DNA of 7,112 bases, taken from contig CAMHOI010000050.1 of the NCBI GenBank assembly GCA_946186725.1, forward strand, positions 1-7,112, read 5' to 3'. Below the pieces are notes generated by a model. The model searched no databases. It saw only the letters and a list, made by a program, of their open reading frames with translations, and had not been told where the DNA came from. Numbering within the stretch: the stretch's first letter is position 1; every line of letters begins with the position of its first letter. This stretch comes from an uncultured Clostridia bacterium. GTDB lineage: Bacteria; Bacillota; Clostridia; Oscillospirales; Acutalibacteraceae. The position numbers and the translations under genes were made by a program. Below, piece by piece: positions 1-6,262 of this stretch.

Positions 1-1530
1 GGCATGATTATGGGCTCCCACGTCGGCACCACTCTGACCGCGTGGATCCTGACCCTCAGCGGCATCAGCGGGGACAACTTCTTCCTGACCCTGCTCCAGC
101 CCACCACCTTCGCGCCCATCCTCGCCTTCATCGGCGTGGTCATGCGCATGATCTCCAAGAAAGAGCGCACCCGCAACCTCGGCGTCATCCTGCTCGGCTT
201 CGCCGTGCTGATGGCGGGCATGAGCATGATGAGCGCCTCCATGGACACCTTCCGCAATGACTCCGCCTTCCAGAGTCTGCTCGGCGTGTTCACCAACGGG
301 TATTACGGGCCCGTCGTCGCCTTTCTGGTCGCCACCGTCTTTACCGGGATCATTCAGTCCTCCGCCGCCACCGTCGCCATTGTGGAGGCCATGGCCCTCG
401 CCATGTTCAACAGCGGGGACCCGCTGACCTATCAGGTCGCCATCCCTCTGGTGCTCGGCGCCAACGTCGGCACCTGCATGACGGCGCTGATCTCCTCGAT
501 CGGCACCAGCAAGGACGCCAAGCGGGTGGTGGCCATGCACATCTATACCAACGCCATCGGCGGTCTGGTGGGTGTGATCGGCGTCTACGTTGTGGGTATG
601 GTCTCGCCCGATCTGCTGATCCTGCCCGTGGGCATGATCGGCGTGGCCTTGATCCACTCCCTGTTCAACATCATCAACACCATCGTCTTCATCCCCTTCA
701 AGCGGCCCATGCTCCGCCTGTGTGAGAAGACCGTCCGCTCCTCCAACGCCAAGACTCACACCGTCTTCCTGGACGAGCGCCTGTTCAACAACCCGCCGCT
801 CGCTCTCTCCGAGTGCCGCCGGCTGTGCGTGGAAATGGCGGACTACGCCCGCACGGCGCTGCGGTCCGGCCTGGAGCTGGTGCAGGTCTACGACGATAAA
901 AAGGCCGAGCAGGTGCGCGAGCTGGAGACCCTGACCGATAAGTATGAGGACAAGCTCGGCACCTATCTGGTGCGCCTGAGCGGGAGCCAGCTCGGCGGCG
1001 ACGATTCCCACGCCGTCGGACGGATGCTCCACAGCATCGGGGATTTTGAGCGCATCGGCGACCACGCCCTCAATCTGATGGACGTGGCGCAGGAGATGAA
1101 GGACAAGAAGATCGCCTTCTCCGGCCCCGCCAAGGCGGAAATGGCCGTAATGAGCAAGGCGGTGGCAGAGATCCTCGACCTCGCGGTGGACTCCTTCATC
1201 CGGGACGACGTGGCGGATGCGGCGCGCGTGGAGCCCCTGGAGCAGGTCATTGACAAGCTCAACGACGAAATGAAGGCCCGCCACGTCGAGCGCCTCCAGC
1301 GGGGCGAATGCACCATCGAGCTGGGCTTCGTGTTCAACGACTACCTGACCAACTGCGAGCGGGTGGCGGACCATTGCTCCAACGTCGCGGTCTACACCCT
1401 CCAACGGCATTCGGCCAAGGTCGATCCCCACAAGTTCCTGCGGATGGTCAAGACCGAGCACACCGGCCACTACGAGGAGGACTTTACCGCTTTCGAGGAG
1501 AAGTATTCCCTCGACTCGGTGGGCGAGTAA
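1..1530 (+). CDS. Na+/phosphate cotransporter with C-terminal PhoU-like domain (5' partial)
   Basis: This membrane protein probably imports inorganic phosphate with Na+. The reading frame is open at base 1, and I number residues from the Met at base 4, giving 508 visible residues. Two inverted Na_Pi_cotrans repeats are recognisable. The first is cut by the window edge and shows only its GSHVGTTLTA segment (residues 4-13), the counterpart of the family's GANIGTT signature. The second has QSSAAT (118-123) and GANVGTCMTA (152-161). Hydrophobic segments continue to about residue 232. Residues about 265-480 form a helical PhoU-like domain with two acidic motifs, ERIGDHALNL (349-358) and ERVADHCSNV (452-461), of the kind that binds metal in PhoU. 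The first QSS motif and N-terminal helices are missing, so the true start lies upstream, perhaps 80-90 codons. The Met at base 4 is internal. The gene ends in a terminator and converges on the lipoprotein gene at 1660. Family assignment is firm, but phosphate specificity is inferred from the family. Confidence 0.93.
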   Translation, partial: GMIMGSHVGTTLTAWILTLSGISGDNFFLTLLQPTTFAPILAFIGVVMRMISKKERTRNLGVILLGFAVLMAGMSMMSASMDTFRNDSAFQSLLGVFTNGYYGPVVAFLVATVFTGIIQSSAATVAIVEAMALAMFNSGDPLTYQVAIPLVLGANVGTCMTALISSIGTSKDAKRVVAMHIYTNAIGGLVGVIGVYVVGMVSPDLLILPVGMIGVALIHSLFNIINTIVFIPFKRPMLRLCEKTVRSSNAKTHTVFLDERLFNNPPLALSECRRLCVEMADYARTALRSGLELVQVYDDKKAEQVRELETLTDKYEDKLGTYLVRLSGSQLGGDDSHAVGRMLHSIGDFERIGDHALNLMDVAQEMKDKKIAFSGPAKAEMAVMSKAVAEILDLAVDSFIRDDVADAARVEPLEQVIDKLNDEMKARHVERLQRGECTIELGFVFNDYLTNCERVADHCSNVAVYTLQRHSAKVDPHKFLRMVKTEHTGHYEEDFTAFEEKYSLDSVGE

Positions 1531-1561
1531 GGAAACGAACGCTTTGCCCGAGCCGACGAAA

Positions 1562-1595
1562 AACGCAGGCGCGACCGATCGGTCGCGCCTGCGTT
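1562..1595. terminator. Bidirectional intrinsic terminator, perfect 34-base palindrome
   Basis: AACGCAGGCGCGACCGA is followed immediately by its exact reverse complement, giving 17 pairs before allowing for loop bases. On the + strand it is followed by GCTTTTG, a modest U-tract, and lies 31 bases after the transporter stop codon. On the - strand it is followed by a run of five T (complement of 1557-1562). It could therefore stop transcription in both directions between the convergent genes. The structure is seen in the sequence; termination is inferred. Confidence 0.8.
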
Positions 1596-1613
1596 GCTTT
1601 TGCCGCGCATACG

Positions 1614-1645
1614 AAACGGGCCTCTCCCGCGGGAGAGGCCCGTTT
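1614..1645. terminator. Second intrinsic terminator, perfect 32-base palindrome
   Basis: AAACGGGCCTCTCCCG is followed by its exact reverse complement. It lies 14 bases beyond the stop codon of the lipoprotein gene that reads leftward, so it is most likely that gene's primary terminator. It may also act as a back-up for the + strand transporter. The T residues are mostly the three at each stem end, so the U-tract is weak and strength would come from the very stable GC stem. Confidence 0.72.
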
Positions 1646-1659
1646 GATGTGTCGTACCG

Positions 1660-3153
1660 TCAGTTCAGCGTGACCCACATGGCGGGGCGCAAGCCGTGCC
1701 GCAGACTGCACTTTTCCTCCCCGGCGAGGGCGCCCGCGGCGTCGATGAAGCCGTAGGATCCCTGCGCGGTACTGCCGCGCAGCCACCAGGCGGCCGCGTT
1801 GCCCTTGAGATCCCTGGCCTTGCGCGACGCCTCGGTCGGCAGGTAGGTCTGCACCTCCTGATTGCTCAGGGCGAAGAGCTTGTCGACGACCGGCTTACCG
1901 TCATGGCTCACTCCGTTCCCGGTGTCCGCGATGCGCGCCGCTTCCGCGGCGGTGAAGCTGCTTTTCCACACATTGTCCATGGTAGATCGCAGTATACTGT
2001 TGCTCCAGGAGGTGTAGGTGCCTTTATAGGGCTCGAAATCGTACATGGCGTCAGCAAACAGGACCGCTTCGCTCAGCAGGAGGGCGCGGCCGTTCTCCAC
2101 CGCCAGCACCTTCCAGCGGATCGGTACGTCGGGCGCGGGCGTGACCGTTTGGTTGGCCGTCAGGCCGAAGGAGACGGTGTCGCCCGCCTTCACGCCCTTG
2201 AGGGGATCGGACTTGGCGGCGGCAGGCACGCGGGCGCTGACCGTCTTGCTCGTCAGGCGGGCCCAAAGCGCGGGCCGCACACCGCTGCAGGAGGAAACGA
2301 GCTCACCCATGTCGTTGACTTCTCCGGGCACGGTGGCGAACGTATTGGTCGTTTTTCCTTTGGTGCCGAAACCGGGTGTGCGCAGCCACCACCAGACGTA
2401 GTCCAAATCGTCGAGCTTCCAGTTGCCGCGGCGCACGGTCTCGCTGGCACGGGCGCGCCGTTTTTCAACGGTGGGCAGGTATTTGTTCACGTCGTCGACG
2501 GTCAGCACGAAGATCTTGTCGCTGGTATCGTTCCCGCCGAGCACGCCTTCGGAATTGTTCCCGTTCACCAGGCGGGTGGTGCGGATCTGGCTCCGCTCGT
2601 CGGCGGAGAAGGCGTCCGAGAGGAAATTGTCGTTCAGCCAGCCCCGCAGGGAGCAGGTCTCCCAGGTCACGCCTGCGTACCAATCGTAGTAGAAGGTGCG
2701 GAAGGCCAGAACGTTGGCGCTCAGCAGCAGGGCGTATTCGCCGTCGACGTCAAGCACCTCCCACTCGATGGCCTCCTTGCCGTTGCCCTCGTTGTTGTCC
2801 TGCTCAAAGTGGCCGAAGGTCACCTTGTCGCCCGCTTTGAGAGCGACGGCGGGCGTCAGAGGACGCGCGGGAGCGGGAGAGGCGGCAGAGGCAGAGGAAG
2901 AAGCAGAGGAGATGGGCGCCGCCCGTGAGGATGCGGGCGTGGCGGAGACGTCCGGCCGCTGTTCGTCCGACGACGCGTCGCCGGCGGCGCTTGTGGCCGG
3001 ACCCGCGCCGGCAGGCGCGCTGCTCGTGCGGGAGGCAGAGCGATCGCTGGCGGCGTCGGCGGTTTGCGCGTCGCCCTCCCCGCAGGCGCCCAGGCAGGTC
3101 AGCAGCAGAGTCAGCGCCAACAGAGAACAGAAGAGTCTTACCGTTGTTTTCAT
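1660..3153 (-). CDS. Secreted lipoprotein with two tandem DUF6273 domains
   Basis: The product is a 497-residue lipoprotein of unknown function, predicted to be anchored outside the cytoplasmic membrane. Start at 3153: the Met there opens a typical signal peptide (MKTT, hydrophobic core, lipobox LGAC with lipidated Cys24) and has a GGGGGA ribosome site 5 bases upstream. Residues about 28-104 are an Ala/Ser/Pro-rich linker that probably spans the wall. Two DUF6273-like domains follow, about 105-300 and 322-497. Each begins KAGD.V.FG, then has a W.VL.V..G.ALLLS strand. Both also have a DK.F.L(T/S)...V..YLPT segment, a WWLR motif (255-258 in copy 1) and a GVRPALW or GLRPAMW terminus. Copy 1 keeps the family hallmark VTWETCSLRGWLN (162-174). 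Copy 2 has diverged there (TSWSNSILR) and lacks the PG after WWLR. I recognise the domain from memory as common in Firmicutes surface proteins, and its biochemical role is not known to me. Transcription probably starts near 3201, divergent from the small regulator gene. Confidence 0.85.
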   Translation of the reverse strand: MKTTVRLFCSLLALTLLLTCLGACGEGDAQTADAASDRSASRTSSAPAGAGPATSAAGDASSDEQRPDVSATPASSRAAPISSASSSASAASPAPARPLTPAVALKAGDKVTFGHFEQDNNEGNGKEAIEWEVLDVDGEYALLLSANVLAFRTFYYDWYAGVTWETCSLRGWLNDNFLSDAFSADERSQIRTTRLVNGNNSEGVLGGNDTSDKIFVLTVDDVNKYLPTVEKRRARASETVRRGNWKLDDLDYVWWWLRTPGFGTKGKTTNTFATVPGEVNDMGELVSSCSGVRPALWARLTSKTVSARVPAAAKSDPLKGVKAGDTVSFGLTANQTVTPAPDVPIRWKVLAVENGRALLLSEAVLFADAMYDFEPYKGTYTSWSNSILRSTMDNVWKSSFTAAEAARIADTGNGVSHDGKPVVDKLFALSNQEVQTYLPTEASRKARDLKGNAAAWWLRGSTAQGSYGFIDAAGALAGEEKCSLRHGLRPAMWVTLN

Positions 3154-3158
3154 GCAGT

Positions 3159-3164
3159 TCCCCC
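3159..3164 (-). promoter_or_regulatory. Ribosome binding site fixing the lipoprotein start
   Basis: GGGGGA on the - strand lies 5 bases before the ATG at 3153. The frame stays open upstream to an ATG at 3246, but that start would place 31 polar residues before the signal peptide and would lie upstream of the best promoter. Confidence 0.6.
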
Positions 3165-3207
3165 ATTTCGTTTGTAAATGTACCGAATCGGGCCTTGCCT
3201 TGCATCC

Positions 3208-3236
3208 ATTATACACGTTATTGATCCATGACGCAA
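3208..3236 (-). promoter_or_regulatory. Sigma-A promoter for the DUF6273 lipoprotein
   Basis: On the - strand, TTGCGT (3236-3231), a 17-base spacer and a perfect TATAAT (3213-3208). Predicted transcription start is near 3201, leaving a leader of about 48 bases. The -35 box is weak (TTG only), so it may need help or be a low-level promoter. Confidence 0.6.
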
Positions 3237-3263
3237 GACGAACCAAGGAACAAGAGCCCTTTT

Positions 3264-3295
3264 ATGTTATAAAATATAACATATATTTATAACAT
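3264..3295. repeat. Three copies of TATAACAT, candidate operator for the ribbon-helix-helix protein
   Basis: ATGTTATA (3264-3271) and TATAACAT (3275-3282) form a perfect 8-base inverted repeat around three A. A third, directly repeated TATAACAT follows at 3288-3295, 13 bases from the second. Only 5 of the 40 bases 3261-3300 are G or C, in striking contrast to the GC-rich surroundings. The cluster ends 32 bases before the regulator's start codon and covers the -10 region of a predicted promoter facing the other way. Ribbon-helix-helix proteins commonly bind short repeated subsites next to their own genes, so an autoregulatory operator is the natural reading. I could not identify an unambiguous + strand promoter for the regulator; TATAAC at 3288-3293 is one possible -10 box. 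The repeat is directly visible, and its role is inferred. Confidence 0.6.
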
Positions 3296-3302
3296 TTGTC
3301 AA
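3273..3302 (-). promoter_or_regulatory. Possible upstream promoter overlapping the octamer repeats
   Basis: On the - strand there is a consensus TTGACA (3302-3297). It is followed by TATATT at 3278-3273 (18-base spacer), or by the alternative TTATAT at 3279-3274 (17-base spacer). It would read toward the lipoprotein gene with a leader of more than 100 bases. Its -10 region lies inside the octamer repeats, so a protein bound there should block it. AT-rich sequence makes chance matches likely, hence the moderate confidence. Confidence 0.42.
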
Positions 3303-3327
3303 GGCATAATTGTGGTGAGGTGGTTAT

Positions 3328-3516
3328 ATGAAAGAGAAACTCATCATCAATAAAAAGGCCCTGAAGGGGGAGGACGGGTATAAAACCTTTTCCATCCGGA
3401 TCAGGGACGAAACCGTCGCCCGTCTCGATCGATTGGCCGAAGAAACCGGCCGGTCCAGAAACGAACTGATCAATATTCTGCTGGATTACGCGATAGAGAA
3501 CAGCGAAGTGAAATGA
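3328..3516 (+). CDS. Small ribbon-helix-helix (CopG/Arc-type) DNA-binding protein
   Basis: This 62-residue protein is predicted to be a dimeric transcriptional regulator. A basic N-terminal arm (residues 1-17) leads into the DNA-contacting beta strand YKTFSIRIR (18-26). Helix A follows (about 27-40), then the GRSRNE turn (41-46) and helix B (INILLDYAIEN, 48-58). This is the canonical ribbon-helix-helix order. Alternating strand residues such as Thr20, Ser22 and Arg24 would face the major groove. GAGGTG at 3317-3322 is a good ribosome site, 5 bases before the ATG. The gene stands alone with its own terminator, diverges from the lipoprotein gene, and has octamer repeats just upstream. No toxin gene adjoins it, so it is not obviously an antitoxin. 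G+C is 92 of 189 bases (about 49%), well below its neighbours, which may mean recent acquisition. Similar small proteins occur on conjugative elements of Clostridia. The target genes are unknown. Confidence 0.82.
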   Translation: MKEKLIINKKALKGEDGYKTFSIRIRDETVARLDRLAEETGRSRNELINILLDYAIENSEVK

Positions 3517-3558
3517 AAAACGGCACGCCATTCCGTTCAGGGATGGGCGCCGTTTTTT
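3516..3558. terminator. Bidirectional intrinsic terminator
   Basis: AAAAACGGC (3516-3524) pairs with GCCGTTTTT (3549-3557), and the bases between form a further imperfect stem (CCATTCC with GGGATGG). The + strand ends in six T and the - strand in five T. It overlaps the last base of the regulator's stop codon and lies just past the end of the leftward peptide-binding protein gene (stop at 3568), so one structure probably serves both convergent genes. Confidence 0.85.
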
Positions 3559-3567
3559 CGTGTGTCT

Positions 3568-5100
3568 CTATTTCCCCAGCTTATACAGCGGCAGAAGTCC
3601 TTGCTGCAGGTCGAACTCCACCCCGGTGACGTCGGCGGAGGCGGCCAGGCACCGCCCGCTCTGTGCGATGGGGAAGATGTGACTGTCAGCCAGAAGCGCC
3701 TGCTCCCAGGCGGCCGCGACCTCGGGCGAGTCGCCCTGCGCGGGCGCGGCGCCCAGCCAGCCGGACAGCCGCTTGAGGGCGGTGACGGCGCGTCCGTCGT
3801 TTGCCGTCAGGGGAAGCAGAGCCAGGTCGGTCTGCCCGCTGTCCACGGCGGCCAGGAGATCGGCCGCCGGCACGGATTCGATGTTGACCACGGCACCCAG
3901 TTCCTTTTGCCATTGCTGCGCGATCCGCCCGGCGACGGCCTTGAGCCCTTCTTCGTCAGCGTAGCGGAGGGTCAGCGTGGGCAGGGCGCCCCCGTAGGGC
4001 TTGAGGGCGGCCACCAGCGCCGGCTGCGCCCTCTGCGGATCGGAGGACGGCGCGGCGGGCGCTGACACGGCGTCGGCCACGCGCCGGTGGGCCGCCTTGA
4101 GGTCGTCGGCCAGCAGACGACGGCTCGCCGTGAAGCCGCCGGGCAGGACTTCGTTGATCTCCGTGCGGTCGAGCGCCAGCAGAAAAGCGGCGCTGACGGC
4201 AGGGTCGCCCACCGTTTTGGCGTCGGGGCGGATCCAGAGCATCCAGGTCGTGTCCGGATGCCGGTAGGTCTTCAGTCGGGCGTTTTCGGCTTCGTCGGCC
4301 GATTGGGCGCGCAGGAGCCCCAGATCGGTCATCCCCTTGTTGATGGCGTCGATGCGCTCGGCGTCGGCGTCCCCGAAGGTGAGAGTGACGCCCGCGGGAT
4401 TGGCCTCAAAGGGGCCGCCGTAATGCCCGTTTTTCATCAGCTCCAGGGTGTTCTCACTCCAACGGTCGACGGTGAAGGGCCCGTTGCAGACGATGAGGTC
4501 GGCGCTCATGCCGTACCGCCCGGCCGCCGCGTCGAAGACGTCCTCCCGGCAGGGCATGGCCATGGCGTAGGTCAAGGTCTCGGTCAAAAGGGGATCCGGC
4601 CGGATCAGACGTATGACGAGGGTGCGCGCGTCGCGCGCCGTTACGCCCAGCGCCTCCTCTGTCCCCGTGCCGTCCGACAGCGCGGCGCCCCCCTCGACGC
4701 AGGCAAGTCGGTCCGCCCCGGGCGCGCGGGTCTCGGGCCGCAGGGCGCGCAGCAGACCGAAACGGAAGTCGGCCGCGGTGACGGGCACGCCGTCCGACCA
4801 GAACAGATCCTTGCGCAGGGTGAAGGTGCAGGTCAGACCGTCGTCGGACGTTTCCCATTTCTCGCAGGCGGCGGGGACGCATTCTCCCTGTTCCATGCGG
4901 AAGAGCCCCTCAAAGCAGTTGCGGGCGATCAGACGGGCCTCGTCGCTGTCGGCAAGCTGGGGATCCAGGTTGACGGGCATGGCGTCCAGCGCCAGGCGAA
5001 GGGTCGCCCCCTCGATGCCGCGCTTTTGTCCGCAGGAAACGCCCGCGAGCAGCAGGCAGACGCAGAGCAGCAGGGACGTCAGGCGGGGCAGGGTCTTCAT
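3568..5100 (-). CDS. Oligopeptide-binding lipoprotein of the OppA type (SBP_bac_5 family)
   Basis: This is a 510-residue extracellular solute-binding protein, the capture subunit of a peptide ABC transporter. Start at 5100: the Met opens a signal peptide (MKTLPRLTSLLL) ending at Cys23, with AAGGAG 8 bases upstream. The lipobox reads GVSC, with an unusual Gly at -3, so lipidation is likely but not certain. Family landmarks run in order: NLDPQ (44-48), FEGLFR (63-68), TFTLRKDLFWSDG (92-104) and TAADFRFGLLRALRP (from 108). Later come an ALDRTEI segment, LTLRYADEEG and a QQWQKELGAVV segment. WSDG with TAADF and RALRPETRAP is typical of OppA/DppE-like peptide binders. The distal region is shortened, and the aromatic W.ADY-type segment usual in OppA is replaced by LLPLTAND, so ligand preference may differ. 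No permease or ATPase gene is in the window, so it is an orphan here. It sits 63 bases downstream of the E2-like gene with a strong terminator between them. Confidence 0.9.
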   Translation of the reverse strand: MKTLPRLTSLLLCVCLLLAGVSCGQKRGIEGATLRLALDAMPVNLDPQLADSDEARLIARNCFEGLFRMEQGECVPAACEKWETSDDGLTCTFTLRKDLFWSDGVPVTAADFRFGLLRALRPETRAPGADRLACVEGGAALSDGTGTEEALGVTARDARTLVIRLIRPDPLLTETLTYAMAMPCREDVFDAAAGRYGMSADLIVCNGPFTVDRWSENTLELMKNGHYGGPFEANPAGVTLTFGDADAERIDAINKGMTDLGLLRAQSADEAENARLKTYRHPDTTWMLWIRPDAKTVGDPAVSAAFLLALDRTEINEVLPGGFTASRRLLADDLKAAHRRVADAVSAPAAPSSDPQRAQPALVAALKPYGGALPTLTLRYADEEGLKAVAGRIAQQWQKELGAVVNIESVPAADLLAAVDSGQTDLALLPLTANDGRAVTALKRLSGWLGAAPAQGDSPEVAAAWEQALLADSHIFPIAQSGRCLAASADVTGVEFDLQQGLLPLYKLGK

Positions 5101-5108
5101 CGCAGGCA

Positions 5109-5114
5109 CTCCTT
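5109..5114 (-). promoter_or_regulatory. Ribosome binding site fixing the peptide-binding protein start
   Basis: AAGGAG on the - strand lies 8 bases before the ATG at 5100. The frame is open upstream to an ATG at 5157, but translation from there would run through the terminator hairpin at 5128-5160 and put 19 extra residues ahead of the signal peptide. Confidence 0.72.
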
Positions 5115-5127
5115 TCCGTTGGGATAA

Positions 5128-5160
5128 AAAATGAAATCTGCCGGGGGCAGATTTCATTTT
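5128..5160 (-). terminator. Strong intrinsic terminator of the E2-like gene
   Basis: Fifteen perfectly paired bases (5128-5142 with 5146-5160) enclose a three-base loop. On the - strand the stem runs into a T-tract, with six T over 5131-5126. It begins 3 bases after the stop codon of the gene at 5164-6150. The + strand also carries a four-T end, but no rightward gene needs it. Confidence 0.88.
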
Positions 5161-5163
5161 ATT

Positions 5164-6150
5164 TCATTGGGCGGCGACGGGCTCCCTCTCGGCTTCGCCC
5201 TTGGGAGCCGCTTCGGCGGCCTGGGCGGCGAGCTTCTTGCGGCGGGGCTTCTTGGGCTTGTGGATGCCGTCGTCGGGCATGACCTGCTCGGGCGGGGTGA
5301 GCAGGCGCTCGGGGTGACGGATGAGCCGGGTCATGGTCTTCATGGCGTAGGCGTAATAGAAGCCGTCGCACACGCGCTCGTCCACCACGATCTTGACGCC
5401 GATGTAACGGCGGGTCTCCACCTCGCCCTTGGCGTTGACCACGTAGCGGGTCTCCTTCTTGCCCATGGCGACGAAGCAGGAGCAGGTGCCGAACTCGTAC
5501 AGATGATGGAAGACCGGCCCGATGCCGCAGGAGCCCAGGTCGGTGATATACATGCTGGCGTGGAAGGGACTGGCGCGGTGGATGAGCTTGGGCATCTTGC
5601 CGATCTGGTCCAGGCCGCGCATCAGGTTGACGAAGCCGGACTTGATGCCGGTCGGGATGGCGCCCAGGACGCTGGCCACGGCGTAACTGCCGTCCGCGCT
5701 GCCCTCGCCGGCGGTGAAGATCTCCTCCTCAAGCGCCTTCTCCACCTTCTCGACGACGTCGTAAAGGGTATCCTCCGGCTCGAACTCGGGCATGATATTG
5801 TTCTCCTCGCCGTCGAGGGTGAGGGAACGCTTGGCGGTCATGGCGATGCGGATCTCGTTGCGGGCGTAGATCTTCTTGCCTGAGACGAAACGGTTGAGGT
5901 GGGGCATCTGGGAGATGACGCGCACCATCGCCGCCATGAAGATGTGAAGCATGCGCAGATTGGGGATGTCGGTGGCGCGGTGGAGACGGACGAACTTCTC
6001 CAGCCCGGTGATGTCCAGATCGTAGTCAAAGTACACCATGGCGTCCGTGCGGGTGCGCATGATGCAGGGAATGAGCTGGAACAGCGGGTCGCAGTTGCGG
6101 ATGAGGTAACCGTCGTAGCGGTCGCCGAAGCGTCTTTTCGGTTTCTCCAT
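5164..6150 (-). CDS. Stand-alone E2-like acyltransferase-fold protein lacking the catalytic His
   Basis: The 328-residue cytoplasmic protein resembles the C-terminal catalytic domain of 2-oxoacid dehydrogenase E2 acyltransferases (chloramphenicol acetyltransferase fold). It has no lipoyl or E1/E3-binding domain before it. The match rests on layout. There is an N-terminal strand region YFDYDLDITGLEKF (40-53), and a helix HIFMAAMVRVISQMPHLNRF (69-88) like the E2 segment ahead of N.. or NR. A F(H)(A/T)S...TDLGS segment lies at 196-207. The terminal motif VDERVCDGFYYA (256-267) aligns with E2 DHRVVDG. In E2 the His of HxxxDG is the catalytic base; here it is Glu258 (codon at 5377-5379), while Asp262 and Gly263 are kept. 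From memory, related free-standing clostridial proteins also read DERICDG, so this looks like a family trait rather than decay. The tail from about 297 is basic then Ala/Glu-rich and probably disordered. GAGGGG at 6156-6161 is the ribosome site, and promoter and terminator flank the gene. Function and substrate are unknown. Confidence 0.8.
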   Translation of the reverse strand: MEKPKRRFGDRYDGYLIRNCDPLFQLIPCIMRTRTDAMVYFDYDLDITGLEKFVRLHRATDIPNLRMLHIFMAAMVRVISQMPHLNRFVSGKKIYARNEIRIAMTAKRSLTLDGEENNIMPEFEPEDTLYDVVEKVEKALEEEIFTAGEGSADGSYAVASVLGAIPTGIKSGFVNLMRGLDQIGKMPKLIHRASPFHASMYITDLGSCGIGPVFHHLYEFGTCSCFVAMGKKETRYVVNAKGEVETRRYIGVKIVVDERVCDGFYYAYAMKTMTRLIRHPERLLTPPEQVMPDDGIHKPKKPRRKKLAAQAAEAAPKGEAEREPVAAQ

Positions 6151-6185
6151 AATATCCCCTCAAATCGACGTCATGATTCCTTTTG

Positions 6186-6214
6186 AGTGTAACGCATTCT
6201 GCGGGTAAAGTCAA
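6186..6214 (-). promoter_or_regulatory. Sigma-A promoter for the E2-like gene
   Basis: On the - strand, TTGACT (6214-6209), a 17-base spacer and TACACT (6191-6186). Predicted start near 6179, giving a leader of about 29 bases before the ATG at 6150. Its -35 box is separated by only 11 bases from the -35 box of the divergent ylxM-ffh promoter. Confidence 0.68.
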
Positions 6215-6225
6215 CAAAAAATGTA

Positions 6226-6254
6226 TTGACAAATCCCGGAGGACGGGGTATAAT
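6226..6254 (+). promoter_or_regulatory. Perfect consensus sigma-A promoter for ylxM-ffh
   Basis: TTGACA (6226-6231), a spacer of exactly 17 bases and TATAAT (6249-6254), all consensus. Transcription should begin near 6261. Such a strong core promoter fits a housekeeping operon for the protein-targeting machinery. Confidence 0.93.
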
Positions 6255-6262
6255 GAATCGCT

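Noticed and set aside
963..1337. Open frame on the - strand inside the phosphate transporter gene
   Set aside because: Falls over the PhoU-like domain, which has clear motifs on the + strand; no plausible ribosome site or family.
1696..2928. Long open frame on the + strand opposite the DUF6273 lipoprotein gene
   Set aside because: It mirrors the GC-rich codon pattern of the real gene, shows no recognisable domain or ribosome site, and the - strand product has clear domains and a signal peptide.
3154..3246. Upstream ATG extension of the lipoprotein gene
   Set aside because: Would bury the signal peptide behind 31 residues and start upstream of the TATAAT promoter at 3208-3236.
3264..3295. 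CRISPR-like or iteron origin repeats
   Set aside because: Only three 8-base copies with spacers of 3 and 5 bases, no cas or replication gene nearby; a regulator operator fits better.
3262..3531. Open frame on the - strand across the ribbon-helix-helix gene
   Set aside because: It reads through a terminator and the AT-rich repeats and has no family features; the + strand product is a canonical ribbon-helix-helix protein.
4087..5883. Open frames on the + strand opposite the peptide-binding and E2-like genes
   Set aside because: Gly/Val/Asp-rich translations without family motifs, lying entirely over well-supported - strand genes; they are antisense shadows of high-GC coding sequence.
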